DNA from: Baekduia alba
Lineage (GTDB): Bacteria; Actinomycetota; Thermoleophilia; Solirubrobacterales; Solirubrobacteraceae
NCBI RefSeq assembly: GCF_028416635.1
Contig: NZ_CP114013.1
Coordinates: forward strand, 3,100,001-3,164,000
Direction: 5' to 3'
Length of the DNA stretch: 64,000 bases
The number at the start of each line of letters is the position of its first letter. Position 1 is the first letter of the stretch. Below the pieces are notes generated by a model that saw only the letters and a list, made by a program, of their open reading frames with translations, made no database searches and was not told the origin of the DNA. This document shows positions 49,191 to 58,078 of the stretch, one piece after another. The position numbers and the translations under genes are program-made.

Positions 49191-50843
49191 GTGCCACGCC
49201 GCCGTCGCCGCCGACGCTCCATGTTCGCCTCGGCCCCGCCGCGGCGCAGCGCCGGCGTGCCCTGGCTGGAGCCCGGGCACCGGGCCGGAGGCGGCTACGG
49301 CCACCGCCGCCGGCGACGCAACCCGCTGGCGCTCCTGGTCCCGCTCGCGCTCGTCGCGGTGGTCTTCGGGGTCGTCGCGCTCTTCGTCCGCCACCGCCAG
49401 GAGGTCGACCGCCAGCGCGACCGCGCGGCCGCGTTCGCCAAGGCCTACGCGGCACGCGACGAGGCCGCGATGTGGAAGGCGCTGGACGGCACGTCGCAGA
49501 AGAAGTACCCGCGCGCCCGCTTCGACGAGCTGGTCAAGCGGGCCGACACCGCGGCCGCGGTCAAGGCCAAGGCCGTCGGGAAGGCCGACGACCCCGACGG
49601 CGGCACCGTCACCGTCCCGGTCACGGTCACCTCGCGCCAGTTCCCGACCATGCGCGGGACGCTGAAGCTCCCGGTCGCCGACGACGGCGTGCGCTGGAAC
49701 CCGACCCTGCGCCTGCCCGGCCTGCGGACCGGCGAGGCGCCGCGGCGCAAGACGCTCCAGGCCGCCCACCAGGCCAGCGTCCGCACGTCGGCCGGCGGCG
49801 CGCTGGTCGACGACCCGACGCTCAACATCTTCGCCAAGGGCCTGCGCGCCCGCTACCGCGAGCGCCTCGCCGGCACCGACGGCGCCGAGCTGACGTTCGG
49901 CCAGCGCACGATCGCCAAGGTCCCCGCCCACGCCGGCAAGTCGGTGCACTCGACGCTGAGCGGCAAGCTGCAGCGCGCGGCCACCCAGGCGCTCGGCAGC
50001 AAGCTCGGCGGCGTCGCGGTGGTCAACCCGCGCAACGGCAACGTGCTCGCGCTGGCCGGCATCGCGGTCTCCGCGCCCCAGCCGCCCGGCTCGACGTTCA
50101 AGATCATCACCTTGAGCGCGGCGCTGGCGTCGGGCGCCGCGACGCCGTCGTCGAGCTACCCGGTGCAGACCTCGGCGACGCTGAGCGGCGTCAAGCTGGC
50201 CAACGCCTCCAACGAGTCCTGCGGCGGCAGCCTGTCGCAGTCGTTCGCCGACTCCTGCAACTCGGTCTTCGCGCCGCTGGGCGTCAAGGTCGGGGCCAAG
50301 AAGCTCGTCGCGCGCGCCGAGGCCTTCGGCTTCAACGAGACGCCGCGCATCCCGGTCGCCAAGCCCAACACCATCCCCACCGACCTGCCCGACGCCATCA
50401 ACGTCGGCTCGGCCGCGATCGGCCAGAACAAGGACCTCGCGACGCCGCTGGGGATGGCGAGCGTCGGCGCGACGATCGGCGCCCACGGCCTGCGGGCCAA
50501 GCCGCGCGCGGTCCGCGAGGACCCTGTGATCCGCAAGCGCGCGGTCAGCGTCAAGGTCGCCGGCCAGGTCCGCGACATGATGGTCGGCGTCGTGCGCGGC
50601 GGGACCGGGACGGCCGCCGCGCTGCCCGGCGTGACCGTCGCCGGCAAGACCGGCACCGCCGAGCTGCGCTTCACCGGCAACGGCGCGTCGGACCCCAAGA
50701 ACACCGACGCGTGGTTCGTGGCTTTCGCGCCCGCGATCGACCCGCAGGTGGCGGTCGGCGTGATGCTCGTCGGCGCGGGCGCCGGCGGCAAGGCCGCGGC
50801 GCCGATCGCCCGGCAGGTCCTGCAGGCCGCGCTGTCGCGGTAG
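49191..50843 (+). CDS. Penicillin-binding transpeptidase with MecA_N/NTF2-like domain
   Basis: A 550-residue membrane-anchored D,D-transpeptidase. Arg-rich cytoplasmic head (1-50), one membrane anchor near 52-72 (LALLVPLALVAVVFGVVALF), NTF2-like MecA_N domain (about 80-175: RAAAFAKAYAARDEAAMWKA), then a transpeptidase domain with PPGSTFKIITL (SxxK), SCNSVFAPLG (SxN) and VAGKTGTAELRF (KTG). The PBP dimerisation domain is very short. Crosslinks peptidoglycan outside the membrane. GTG 49191 is preferred for its AGGAG at 49183; ATG 49221 is the alternative. An N-terminal MecA_N domain also occurs in low-affinity PBPs. Confidence 0.92.
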   Translation: MPRRRRRRRSMFASAPPRRSAGVPWLEPGHRAGGGYGHRRRRRNPLALLVPLALVAVVFGVVALFVRHRQEVDRQRDRAAAFAKAYAARDEAAMWKALDGTSQKKYPRARFDELVKRADTAAAVKAKAVGKADDPDGGTVTVPVTVTSRQFPTMRGTLKLPVADDGVRWNPTLRLPGLRTGEAPRRKTLQAAHQASVRTSAGGALVDDPTLNIFAKGLRARYRERLAGTDGAELTFGQRTIAKVPAHAGKSVHSTLSGKLQRAATQALGSKLGGVAVVNPRNGNVLALAGIAVSAPQPPGSTFKIITLSAALASGAATPSSSYPVQTSATLSGVKLANASNESCGGSLSQSFADSCNSVFAPLGVKVGAKKLVARAEAFGFNETPRIPVAKPNTIPTDLPDAINVGSAAIGQNKDLATPLGMASVGATIGAHGLRAKPRAVREDPVIRKRAVSVKVAGQVRDMMVGVVRGGTGTAAALPGVTVAGKTGTAELRFTGNGASDPKNTDAWFVAFAPAIDPQVAVGVMLVGAGAGGKAAAPIARQVLQAALSR

Positions 50844-50903
50844 CCCGGTCCGCCGCTGCGCGAAACCGACGCGGGCCCGTCCTACCGCGGTTAGGATCGC
50901 GCG

Positions 50904-52040
50904 ATGTCCCGACGCTCCCTCGCGGTCGCGCTCTCGTGCGCCGCGTTCCTGCTCCTCGCCCTCGGCGTCTCCGGCGCCTCGGCGTCCACCACCTGGCTCT
51001 GCAAGCCGGGCCTGGCCAGCAACCCGTGCGCTCCCGGTCTCGGCACGACCGTGATCGACCCGACCGGCGCGCCGCAGGGCACGCTCACGCCCGCCAAGCC
51101 CAAGCACCCCAAGGTCGACTGCTTCTACGTCTACCCCACCGTCTCCGACCAGAAGACGCTGCAGGCCACCAGGAAGGTCGACCCCGAGGAGCGCTCGATC
51201 GCGCTGTACCAGGCCGCCCGCTACGAGAGCGCCTGCCGCATCTACGCGCCGATGTACCGCCAGATCACGCTCGCGGGGCTGCTCAAGCCCGCGGGCGTCA
51301 CCGCCAAGATGCGCGCGACCGGCTACCAGGACGTCCGCGCCGCGTGGCGCGAGTACCTCAAGAAGTACAACAAGGGTCGCGGCGTCGTCCTGATCGGCCA
51401 CTCGCAGGGCTCGTTCGTCCTGCGCCAGCTGATCGCCGACGAGATCGACGGCAACGCGAAGGTCCGTAGGCAGCTCGTCTCGGCGATCCTGCTCGGGGGC
51501 AACGTCCTGGTCGAGAAGGGCTCGGACAAGGGCGGTGACTTCGACAACGTCAAGGCCTGCCGGGCGCCGACGCAGCTGCGGTGCGTCGTCGCGTTCTCCA
51601 CGTTCAACGCGACGCCGCCCGAGAAGGCCGTCTTCGGCCGCTCCGACACCTCGCCGGCCGTCGTCCAGGGCAAGCCCACCAAGAGCACCGAGGTGCTGTG
51701 CACCAACCCGGCCGCCCTGGGCGGCGGGTCGGCGCCCCTGACCTCGCTGTTCCCGAGCGCGCCCTTCGCGCCCGGCACGACGATCGGCGCGCTGACCACG
51801 CAGGTCGGCCTACCCCAGCCGCAGGTCTCGACGCCGTGGGTCGAGGCGCAGGCCTACACCGGCCGGTGCTCGAGCGACGGCGGCGCCAACGTCCTGGAGA
51901 TCACCGGCCAGACCGGCGCGCCGGTGCTCCACCCGCTGCCCGACGCGACCTGGGGCCTGCACCTGGTCGACGCCAACATCGCGCTCGGCGACCTGATCAC
52001 GCTCGTCCAGAGCCAGGTCAAGCAGTACACCGCCCACTAG
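50904..52040 (+). CDS. Secreted DUF3089 (lipase-like alpha/beta hydrolase)
   Basis: A 378-residue exported alpha/beta hydrolase of the DUF3089 family. Signal peptide MSRRSLAVALSCAAFLLLAL, cut near SAS 27. Typical segments: KVDCFYVYPTVSDQKTLQAT, RIYAPMYRQITLAGLL, nucleophile elbow VVLIGHSQGSFVLRQLIADE near 165, and NLLVLE-type catalytic tail LHLVDANIALGDLITLV with its His near 350. Cys pairs suggest disulfides. Ester substrate unknown. Lies 60 bp after the PBP gene, so may be co-transcribed. Confidence 0.88.
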   Translation: MSRRSLAVALSCAAFLLLALGVSGASASTTWLCKPGLASNPCAPGLGTTVIDPTGAPQGTLTPAKPKHPKVDCFYVYPTVSDQKTLQATRKVDPEERSIALYQAARYESACRIYAPMYRQITLAGLLKPAGVTAKMRATGYQDVRAAWREYLKKYNKGRGVVLIGHSQGSFVLRQLIADEIDGNAKVRRQLVSAILLGGNVLVEKGSDKGGDFDNVKACRAPTQLRCVVAFSTFNATPPEKAVFGRSDTSPAVVQGKPTKSTEVLCTNPAALGGGSAPLTSLFPSAPFAPGTTIGALTTQVGLPQPQVSTPWVEAQAYTGRCSSDGGANVLEITGQTGAPVLHPLPDATWGLHLVDANIALGDLITLVQSQVKQYTAH

Positions 52041-52051
52041 CCCCGCGCGGG

Positions 52052-53128
52052 CTAGTTGAAGAACCGGCGGCGCGCCCGTCGCTCCGGGCCGAGCACGATC
52101 GGCTCGTGGAGCGTCGGGCGCAGCCGCAGGAAGGCCAGCGTCCCGAGCAGCGTCGGGATCCACAGCACGATCGCGTGGTAGACGAGCACCGCCGCGGCGG
52201 CCGACGCCGGGTCGGCGCCGTAGAGCACGAGCGCGCCGGTCAGCCCGCCGTCCAGGGCGCCGATCCCGCCCGGCACCGGCAGGACGTTGCCGAGGTAGCC
52301 GATCAGGAACGCCAGCGTGAGCGCGCCGACCGGCGGCGCGTCGCCGAACGCCCGGAACGACACCCACAACATCGCGATGTCGAACCACAGGTAGCCGACC
52401 GCGCCGAGCAGGCGCCAGCTCGGATGCCGGATCTCGTCCTTGGCGTCGCCGACCACCCGGCCCGTGGTGTGCAGCCAGCGCACGAAGCGGCCCGAGTCCT
52501 CGACGAGGACGAAGCGCGCCGCGACGCTCGGCACGAACCAGAAGAGCGCGATGCCGCCGGCCGCGATCAGGCCGGGGAGCAACCCCAACAAGAGCTGATG
52601 CGGCGCGTGGAGCACGCCGACGCCGACCAGGATCCCGGCGAGCGCGAGCGTCGCGGCGTTGATGCCGCTCGTCAGCAGGAACAGGACCGCCGAGCGCTCC
52701 ATGAACCGCCGCAGTGAGCCGCCCTTGGCCTTGGCCACCCAGGCGCCGACCGCGATGCCGCCCGCGCCGCCGACCGGCAGCACCGCGCCGAACGCCATCT
52801 CCGACAGCGCGACGCGGATCGCCAGCAGCCGCGGCACGCGGTAGAAGACCATGCGGAACGCGAGCACGTAGCCGACGCAGGACAGGATCTCCAGGCCGAC
52901 CGCCAGCGCGATCCACAGCGGGTTGACGTCGGCGATCTTGTCGGCGACGTCGCGCAGGCCCGGCACCGCGAGCAGCAGCGCGCCGACCAAGACCACCAAC
53001 ACGACCAGCGAGATGATGCCGTTGCGCAGCCGCTTGCCCTCGTCCTCCTCGGCGTCGGCGCGGCGGCCCTCGAACGCGTGGTCGACGTGCGGGTCGACGG
53101 TGGTCGGCGGTGTCTCCTCGGCCGTCAT
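52052..53128 (-). CDS. LPG synthase-like (UPF0104/AglD-type) membrane protein
   Basis: A 358-residue polytopic membrane protein of the lysylphosphatidylglycerol-synthetase transmembrane-region family (UPF0104), probably a lipid flippase. Acidic N-terminus (1-35), then eight or so helices; family motifs ALSEMAFGAVLPVGGAGGIA (PxGGxG), VAKAKGGSLRRFMERSAVLF and GYLGNVLPVPGGIGALDGGL. The catalytic lysyl-transfer domain of MprF is absent. ATG 53128 (MTAEETPPTTVDPH) chosen; the longer frame is shadow. Convergent with DUF3089, divergent from the secreted hydrolase. Confidence 0.9.
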   Translation of the reverse strand: MTAEETPPTTVDPHVDHAFEGRRADAEEDEGKRLRNGIISLVVLVVLVGALLLAVPGLRDVADKIADVNPLWIALAVGLEILSCVGYVLAFRMVFYRVPRLLAIRVALSEMAFGAVLPVGGAGGIAVGAWVAKAKGGSLRRFMERSAVLFLLTSGINAATLALAGILVGVGVLHAPHQLLLGLLPGLIAAGGIALFWFVPSVAARFVLVEDSGRFVRWLHTTGRVVGDAKDEIRHPSWRLLGAVGYLWFDIAMLWVSFRAFGDAPPVGALTLAFLIGYLGNVLPVPGGIGALDGGLTGALVLYGADPASAAAAVLVYHAIVLWIPTLLGTLAFLRLRPTLHEPIVLGPERRARRRFFN

Positions 53129-53185
53129 GACCCACTGCACCGACAACCGGCGCATCGTCGTGTGGATCGTGACAAGGTGAGGCTC

Positions 53186-54940
53186 ATGCGGACGGGTCTG
53201 GGGAGGCTGCTGTCGATCGCGATCGCGCTCGCGGGGGTGCTGCCGGCGACGGGGGTTGCCGCGGAGGGACTGCCTTTCAGCGTACGGACACTGCACTTCG
53301 ACACGGTCGTCGGTCCGAACGACGACACGCACTGTGACGTCGTCGGCGACCTCTACACGCCCGCGATCGCGACCGCGGCGACGCCCGCGCCGGCGGTCCT
53401 GACGACCAACGGCTTCGGCGGCTCCAAGGACGATCAGCAGGCGATGGCCGAGGCGCTGGCCCAGCGTGGGTACGTCGTCCTGAGCTACTCCGGGCTGGGC
53501 TTCGGCGGCAGTGCCTGCAAGATCGAGCTCGACGACCCCGACTGGGACGGCAAGGCCGGCTCGCAGCTCGTGTCGTTCCTCGGCGGGACCAAGACCGCGA
53601 CCGACGGCACGCGCCTCGACGACGTTCGGCTCGACGGGCCGGGCGACCCGCGCGTCGGGATGATCGGCGGCTCCTACGGCGGCCACATCCAGTACGCGGT
53701 CGCCGGCCAGGACCCGCGCGTGGACACCATCGTCCCGATCATCACGTGGAACGACCTCGCCTACTCGCTGACGCCCAACAACGCCGACCTGACGTCCGGC
53801 GTCACGTCCTCGACCCCGGGCGTCGCGAAGTACCAGTGGGCCGTCCTGTTCACCGCGCTCGGGATCGCCGACGGGCTCCAGAACATCCAGGCCGACCCGA
53901 CCCGCGACCTGAGCACGTGCCCCAACTTCGACGACCGCGTCTGCCCGGGCGTGCTCCAGGCCGCGGCCACGGGCCAGCCCTCGGCCCAGACGCTCGCGCT
54001 GCTGCGCCACGCCTCGGTCAGCACCTACGTCAAGAGGATCAAGATCCCCACCCTGCTCCTGCAGGGCGAGGCCGACACGCTGTTCAACCTCGACGAGTCG
54101 GTCGCGACCTACACGTCGCTGCGCCGGCTGGGCACGCCGGTCAAGCTCGTGTGGCAGTCCTGGGGCCACTCCAGCAGCACGCCCGCGCCGGGCGAGCTGG
54201 GCGACGGCAACGGCGGCTACTCGCCGGTCGACGCCGACGGCAGCCCGACCGCCGAGGGCCGCGTGGTCGAGCAATGGCTCGGCCACTATCTCCAGGACGC
54301 GCCCGACGCGCCGGCGCTCGACTTCAGCTACTTCCGCGACTGGGTGCCCTACAGCGGCGACGCCGCGCCGGCCTACGGCCACGCCGACGCCTACCCGGCC
54401 GGGACGAGCCGCCGGTGGATGCTCTCCGGGACCGGCACGCTGGCGACCGACAAGCGCGACGTCAGCCGCGGCAGCGCCTCGTTGATCACGCCGCCGGCTG
54501 GCGCGCCGACGTCGGTCACCGAGATCAGCGCGCTGAGCCAGGACGTGCCGCTCCTCGACGTGCCCGGGACCTACGCGCAGTACACGAGCGCGCCGCTGCT
54601 GGGCGACACCGACGTCGTCGGCGCGCCGAAGGTCCACGTCAAGGTCTCGGCGCTGGCCGCCGGCTCCCCCACCCTGTTCCTCAAGATCCAGGACGTCGCG
54701 CCCGACGGCACGGTCACGCAGCCCGGCCGGCTGGTCGCGCCGATCCGCCCGGCGTCGCTCGTGGCGCCGGTCGAGGTCACGCTGCCAGCCTTGGTGCACC
54801 GCTTCGCCGCCGGCCACCGGATCCGCCTGGTGATCGCCGGCAGCGACGCCGCCTACCGCGGCAGCCCGGTGCCGGCCGCGGTGACGATCGCCACCAGCCA
54901 GGCCGACCCCGGGCTGCTCACGCTGCCGGTCGTGGGCTGA
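53186..54940 (+). CDS. Secreted CocE/X-Pro dipeptidase-like hydrolase
   Basis: A 584-residue exported alpha/beta hydrolase of the CocE/PepX (S15) type. Signal peptide MRTGLGRLLSIAIALAGVLP, cut near GVAA 28. Features: LTTNGFGGSKDDQQAMAEAL, SYSGLGFGGSACKIELDDPD, nucleophile elbow VGMIGGSYGGHIQYAVAGQD near 157, acid in LLLQGEADTLFNLDE near 295 and His in WQSWGHSSSTPA near 335. A jelly-roll PepX_C domain follows (about 420-580: LTLPALVHRFAAGHRIRLVI-like ending). Acts on acyl or peptide substrates outside the cell. Ends 3 bp before the lipase remnant. Confidence 0.92.
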   Translation: MRTGLGRLLSIAIALAGVLPATGVAAEGLPFSVRTLHFDTVVGPNDDTHCDVVGDLYTPAIATAATPAPAVLTTNGFGGSKDDQQAMAEALAQRGYVVLSYSGLGFGGSACKIELDDPDWDGKAGSQLVSFLGGTKTATDGTRLDDVRLDGPGDPRVGMIGGSYGGHIQYAVAGQDPRVDTIVPIITWNDLAYSLTPNNADLTSGVTSSTPGVAKYQWAVLFTALGIADGLQNIQADPTRDLSTCPNFDDRVCPGVLQAAATGQPSAQTLALLRHASVSTYVKRIKIPTLLLQGEADTLFNLDESVATYTSLRRLGTPVKLVWQSWGHSSSTPAPGELGDGNGGYSPVDADGSPTAEGRVVEQWLGHYLQDAPDAPALDFSYFRDWVPYSGDAAPAYGHADAYPAGTSRRWMLSGTGTLATDKRDVSRGSASLITPPAGAPTSVTEISALSQDVPLLDVPGTYAQYTSAPLLGDTDVVGAPKVHVKVSALAAGSPTLFLKIQDVAPDGTVTQPGRLVAPIRPASLVAPVEVTLPALVHRFAAGHRIRLVIAGSDAAYRGSPVPAAVTIATSQADPGLLTLPVVG

Positions 54941-54943
54941 CAA

Positions 54944-55165
54944 CTAGCCGCCCACCGCCGGGACGATCGGCGTGCACAGCGGCGTCTGCGTGTGCGCCGG
55001 GTCGAGCGCGTTGAGCACGTGGCGCGCCGCGATGTGGTCGTAGGGCATCGACAGGTGCTCGCCGAGATCCAGGATGCAGCCGCTCTGGAGCGTGATGTTC
55101 GTGACGTTGGCGCCGGTCAGGAAGGCCGACGTGTAGGGCGTCACGACCTCGTCGTACCTGGACTG
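54944..55165 (-). pseudogene. C-terminal remnant of a secreted lipase, cut by the element
   Basis: The last ~72 codons of an alpha/beta-fold triacylglycerol lipase: RYDEVVTPYTSAFLTGANVT then NITLQSGCILDLGEHLSMPY and ALDPAHTQTP. These contain the acid (YDEVVTPY) and the LxxHL His region of the actinobacterial LipA/EstA-like class, but nothing upstream: in this frame a TAA lies just beyond codon Arg-Tyr-Asp (near 55173). The rest of the gene (about 220 residues with GHSQG) is absent. The integrase begins 77 bp further on, so insertion or integration here is the likely cause. Confidence 0.75.
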
Positions 55166-55242
55166 GGAAGGTTACGAGGACCGACAGCACCAGCCCCTAC
55201 GCGCCGCCAGCGACGGCACGTGACCGATCCGTGACAGCACGC

Positions 55243-56502
55243 TTATGCGGCGCCACGCACCCGCGGCGCGTGCCCACCCCACGACGCGGCGAGGTTGTTG
55301 ACCACGTCCCGGTTCTTCACATGGACGTAGACGCGCAGCGTCACCGCCAGATCCTTGTGCCCCATCTGGTCCATGATCTCGTACGGCGACGCCGCCGGAA
55401 TCCCCACCGGGGGCTGCGCGAGCGCGGTCCCGAAATAGTGCCGCAGCTCGTAGAAGTCCAAGTGCCCCCGCGGGCCCTTCTCGCCCACACGCTGCGGCAG
55501 CCAGTGCGACTCCGGCAACTTCCGCAGGAGACCACGCCGAACCGGGTCCCAGTAGTAGTGCAACATCCGCTGCGTGAACCGCGCCTCCTTCGGAGTCGTG
55601 AACAAGAACCCGTCCGCGCTCTCCGGCAACCGCTCGATCGCAGCGCGCGCCCGCGGCAGCAGCACGACCTGCCGCATGCTGTCCCACTTCGGCCAGGCGA
55701 CCTTCCCCGTCCGCTGGTTCCACTGCCACTGCACGTCGATGAACCCCGCCTTCAAGTCCACGTAGTTGACACGGCCACCATTCAAATCGCTGCCCGGCTG
55801 CGTCGACAACATGAACAACTCGCCCGGCCGCAGCCCCGTCCACGCCGCGACCTCGATCATCGCCTCCACCCGAGCGCCGTAGTCGCCCCACTCCTCACGA
55901 GCGGTCGGCAGCAGCAGCTCGTCAAGCTCTTGCACGGTCAGCGTCTCGATATCCTGCCGGCCGCGGCGATCGCCGAGCTTGTAGTGCTCAAGCGGGTTCT
56001 CCTCGAGCAGGCCGAACTTGATCGCGTCGTTCAGACAGGCGCGGATCTCCTTGACCGTCGACGGGTGCATCGCGCACCACTCCCAGACCTCGTCCTTCGC
56101 CAGCGACTTCAACGGCGTGCCGGCGAACTTCCGCGCGAACCCGCGCACCTGGGCCGCGTTGTGCAGCATCGTCCCCTCCGTCTTACGCGGGAACAACGTC
56201 AGCCACTCCGGCATCTCGCCCGGCTCCGACCCCGCCCACTGCCCGACCGTCTTCGCGACACCACGACCGCGCGCCCGCCGCTTGATCTCCTCAAGCTGAC
56301 GCTTCGCGCTCTTCGCTGTCCCGAGATCCACGATCTGGTCGTGCTCGCACTCGGGCCCGCAGTTCGTCAGGCTGTGCCAGCGCTTGCCGCCCTTGCCCGG
56401 CCCGTTCAGGTCGGCATGGTAGATCGGCACGAGATACGCGTCGCCGCGCTTGTAGATGCCTTCGGCGACGCGCTTCATCGCGCCGCTGCCCTTCTTCGCC
56501 AC
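55243..56502 (-). CDS. int: Tyrosine site-specific integrase
   Basis: A 419-residue phage-type integrase. N-terminal arm-binding region (1-90, basic, GIYKRGDAYLVPIYHADLNG), SAM-like core-binding domain (about 95-190: MLHNAAQVRGFARKFAGTPL), catalytic domain (about 200-410) with Arg I in AAWTGLRPGELFML, box II DFYELRHYFGTALAQ (Arg present, the usual first His replaced by Tyr-Glu), GHKDLAVTLRVYVHV (His and nucleophilic Tyr). Stop lies 78 bp from the broken lipase gene, the classic position for an element end. The LRHYFGTALA box is common in actinobacterial elements. Confidence 0.95.
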   Translation of the reverse strand: MAKKGSGAMKRVAEGIYKRGDAYLVPIYHADLNGPGKGGKRWHSLTNCGPECEHDQIVDLGTAKSAKRQLEEIKRRARGRGVAKTVGQWAGSEPGEMPEWLTLFPRKTEGTMLHNAAQVRGFARKFAGTPLKSLAKDEVWEWCAMHPSTVKEIRACLNDAIKFGLLEENPLEHYKLGDRRGRQDIETLTVQELDELLLPTAREEWGDYGARVEAMIEVAAWTGLRPGELFMLSTQPGSDLNGGRVNYVDLKAGFIDVQWQWNQRTGKVAWPKWDSMRQVVLLPRARAAIERLPESADGFLFTTPKEARFTQRMLHYYWDPVRRGLLRKLPESHWLPQRVGEKGPRGHLDFYELRHYFGTALAQPPVGIPAASPYEIMDQMGHKDLAVTLRVYVHVKNRDVVNNLAASWGGHAPRVRGAA

Positions 56503-56563
56503 CCGGACCTCCCCGGTTCGTGGTCTGCCAGTCGGGCAGGTTACACACCGGGGAGACGCTTAG

Positions 56564-57229
56564 CTAGCCCTCAGAGCCGTACGGCCGACGCAACGGGCCC
56601 TCGACCATGAACCCCGTCCCCCGATCCAGCCGATAGCGGTAGACGCGCGTCCTCCACAACCTCAGCGAATCCCGCGCAGCACAGCGACCCCACGCGCACC
56701 CGATCACCCAACGCCCATACGGCCCCGGCAACGCCGCCCACAACCAACGCACCGCACGGCCCCGGTAGTCCGTCGACGCCGCCGTAAGACGACGATCGCA
56801 AGCCGGAAAAAATCCGGCCATCACCGGCTGCATCACGGCCGCGAGCTCGCCCGCCGGCGCCTGCGACTCCCCGACCGCCCCCGTGTGCCCGAACCCGGCG
56901 AGATGCCCTTCCTCGTGCACGAGCACCGAGCAGAACATCCACGGATCTGTGATGTGCCGCATCTCGATCGTGCACGACCCCGCGAGCGCCCGCCCCGCGC
57001 TCCGATCCCCAGCCTGCAACGTCTCCGCATCTGCAACGTCCAACGCCGCGTCCGCGTCGAGCTGCACGACCTCGCGGCCAGCACACGCCGACCCGGGCCA
57101 CGACACACGCGCCACCGGCAGGAACGACTGAAGCATCCCCTGCTGCGAAGCGCCTGGCGGCGACCACGACGCCGACGCCGGGCCCGCAAGCGCGAAGAAC
57201 GCGACAGCCGTGATCGCTGAACGGAGCAC
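56564..57229 (-). CDS. Small secreted metzincin-like metalloprotease
   Basis: A 221-residue exported protein. Signal peptide MLRSAITAVAFFALAGPASA. A full metzincin zinc motif HExxHxxGxxH is present at residues 105-115 (HEEGHLAGFGH) followed at about 131 by a Met-turn-like AAVMQPVMAGFF, as in matrixin-like proteases. Several Cys (50, 86, 100, 146) may form disulfides. The C-terminus is Arg/Trp-rich (YRYRLDRGTGFMVEGPLRRP). Proteolysis of a cell-surface or host-barrier protein is possible but no substrate is known. Between integrase and excisionase-like gene, on the same strand. Confidence 0.7.
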   Translation of the reverse strand: MLRSAITAVAFFALAGPASASWSPPGASQQGMLQSFLPVARVSWPGSACAGREVVQLDADAALDVADAETLQAGDRSAGRALAGSCTIEMRHITDPWMFCSVLVHEEGHLAGFGHTGAVGESQAPAGELAAVMQPVMAGFFPACDRRLTAASTDYRGRAVRWLWAALPGPYGRWVIGCAWGRCAARDSLRLWRTRVYRYRLDRGTGFMVEGPLRRPYGSEG

Positions 57230-57294
57230 CGCACAAAAATAGTGCCGTCGCGGTCAGCGTGCCTCGAACGATCGTCCAGCGCGTTCGCTGACGA

Positions 57295-57561
57295 TCACAA
57301 CGCCTGCGCCGACGCCCGCCCCCACCACGCCTCAACCTCCGTCAGCACGAACCGCACCGCACCACGTTCGTACGGCTTCTCGAACGGCAGCGGATCCACC
57401 TTCCGCGCCATATACCGCTCGATCGTCTTCGTGCTCACATCGAAATGCGCCGCGACCTGCTTCTTCGTCACCCGCGGCTCCTGCGGCCGCGACCGCCGCG
57501 CACCACCTCCACGCCGCGGACCGAACAACTGGACCACGTTCCCGAACTCCTGGGCTGCCAC
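57295..57561 (-). CDS. Excisionase/AlpA-like HTH protein
   Basis: An 88-residue DNA-binding protein: winged HTH at about 30-75, RVTKKQVAAHFDVSTKTIER followed by YMARKVDPLPFEKPYERGAV, the pattern of excisionase (Xis/AlpA, MerR-like) proteins that bend DNA at att sites or activate integrase genes. Divergent from the XRE gene across a 91-bp region, the usual layout of a lysogeny or excision switch. Confidence 0.82.
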   Translation of the reverse strand: MAAQEFGNVVQLFGPRRGGGARRSRPQEPRVTKKQVAAHFDVSTKTIERYMARKVDPLPFEKPYERGAVRFVLTEVEAWWGRASAQAL

Positions 57562-57614
57562 CCTGATCCCTCCCTGAGGGTCCTCGATTGGACGCTACGC
57601 AATAGGACTCTAAC

Positions 57615-57630
57615 AGGGCGCCTTCGCCCT
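57615..57630. promoter_or_regulatory. Inverted repeat in the Xis-XRE divergent region
   Basis: AGGGCG-CCTT-CGCCCT (57615-57630) and, over the XRE start, the palindrome TCCCATGGGA. The region between the divergent HTH genes is the natural place for a repressor operator; these are the only symmetric sequences I see in it. Confidence 0.4.
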
Positions 57631-57652
57631 ATCAACGTCTCTCGACAGTCCC

Positions 57653-58078
57653 ATGGGAGACGGGTACATTCGCGCCGTGGCACAGAGAAAACTTCAGGTC
57701 CGCGCAGGTATCGGCCCACTGCTCACCCGCCTCCGCCAAGAGCACGACCCGCCCCTGACCCAACGCCAAGCCGCAGAGCTCGTCGGCGTCGACATCCGCA
57801 ACTGGGGCAACTGGGAACGCGAGAACGCCGCACCCGCCCTCGCAAGCATCCTCCGCATCAGCGAAACCTTCGGCATCAGCACCCAAGACTTCATCCAACC
57901 CGCCTCCACCGACGACACCACACCAGCCACCCGCGCCGAAATCGCCCGCCTCGAATCGAAGATGGACCTCCTCCTCGACCACTTCGACATCCTCCCCGCC
58001 GGCGCCCACATGCCCGACGCACCAGCCGAGATCACCGACCTCGAGCAACCCCAACCCAAACGCCGCCGCCGCAGCTAA
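57653..58078 (+). CDS. XRE family transcriptional regulator
   Basis: A 141-residue repressor-like protein. HTH_3 domain at about 18-80: GIGPLLTRLRQEHDPPLTQR, QAAELVGVDIRNWGNWEREN, PALASILRISETFGISTQDF. A helical C-terminus (about 95-120, ARLESKMDLLLDHFDIL) may dimerise; ends in a basic KRRRRS. Start ATG 57653 or GTG 57677 (VAQRKLQVRAG), the latter at the usual distance from the HTH. Probably the element's master repressor, opposing the Xis-like gene. Confidence 0.88.
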   Translation: MGDGYIRAVAQRKLQVRAGIGPLLTRLRQEHDPPLTQRQAAELVGVDIRNWGNWERENAAPALASILRISETFGISTQDFIQPASTDDTTPATRAEIARLESKMDLLLDHFDILPAGAHMPDAPAEITDLEQPQPKRRRRS

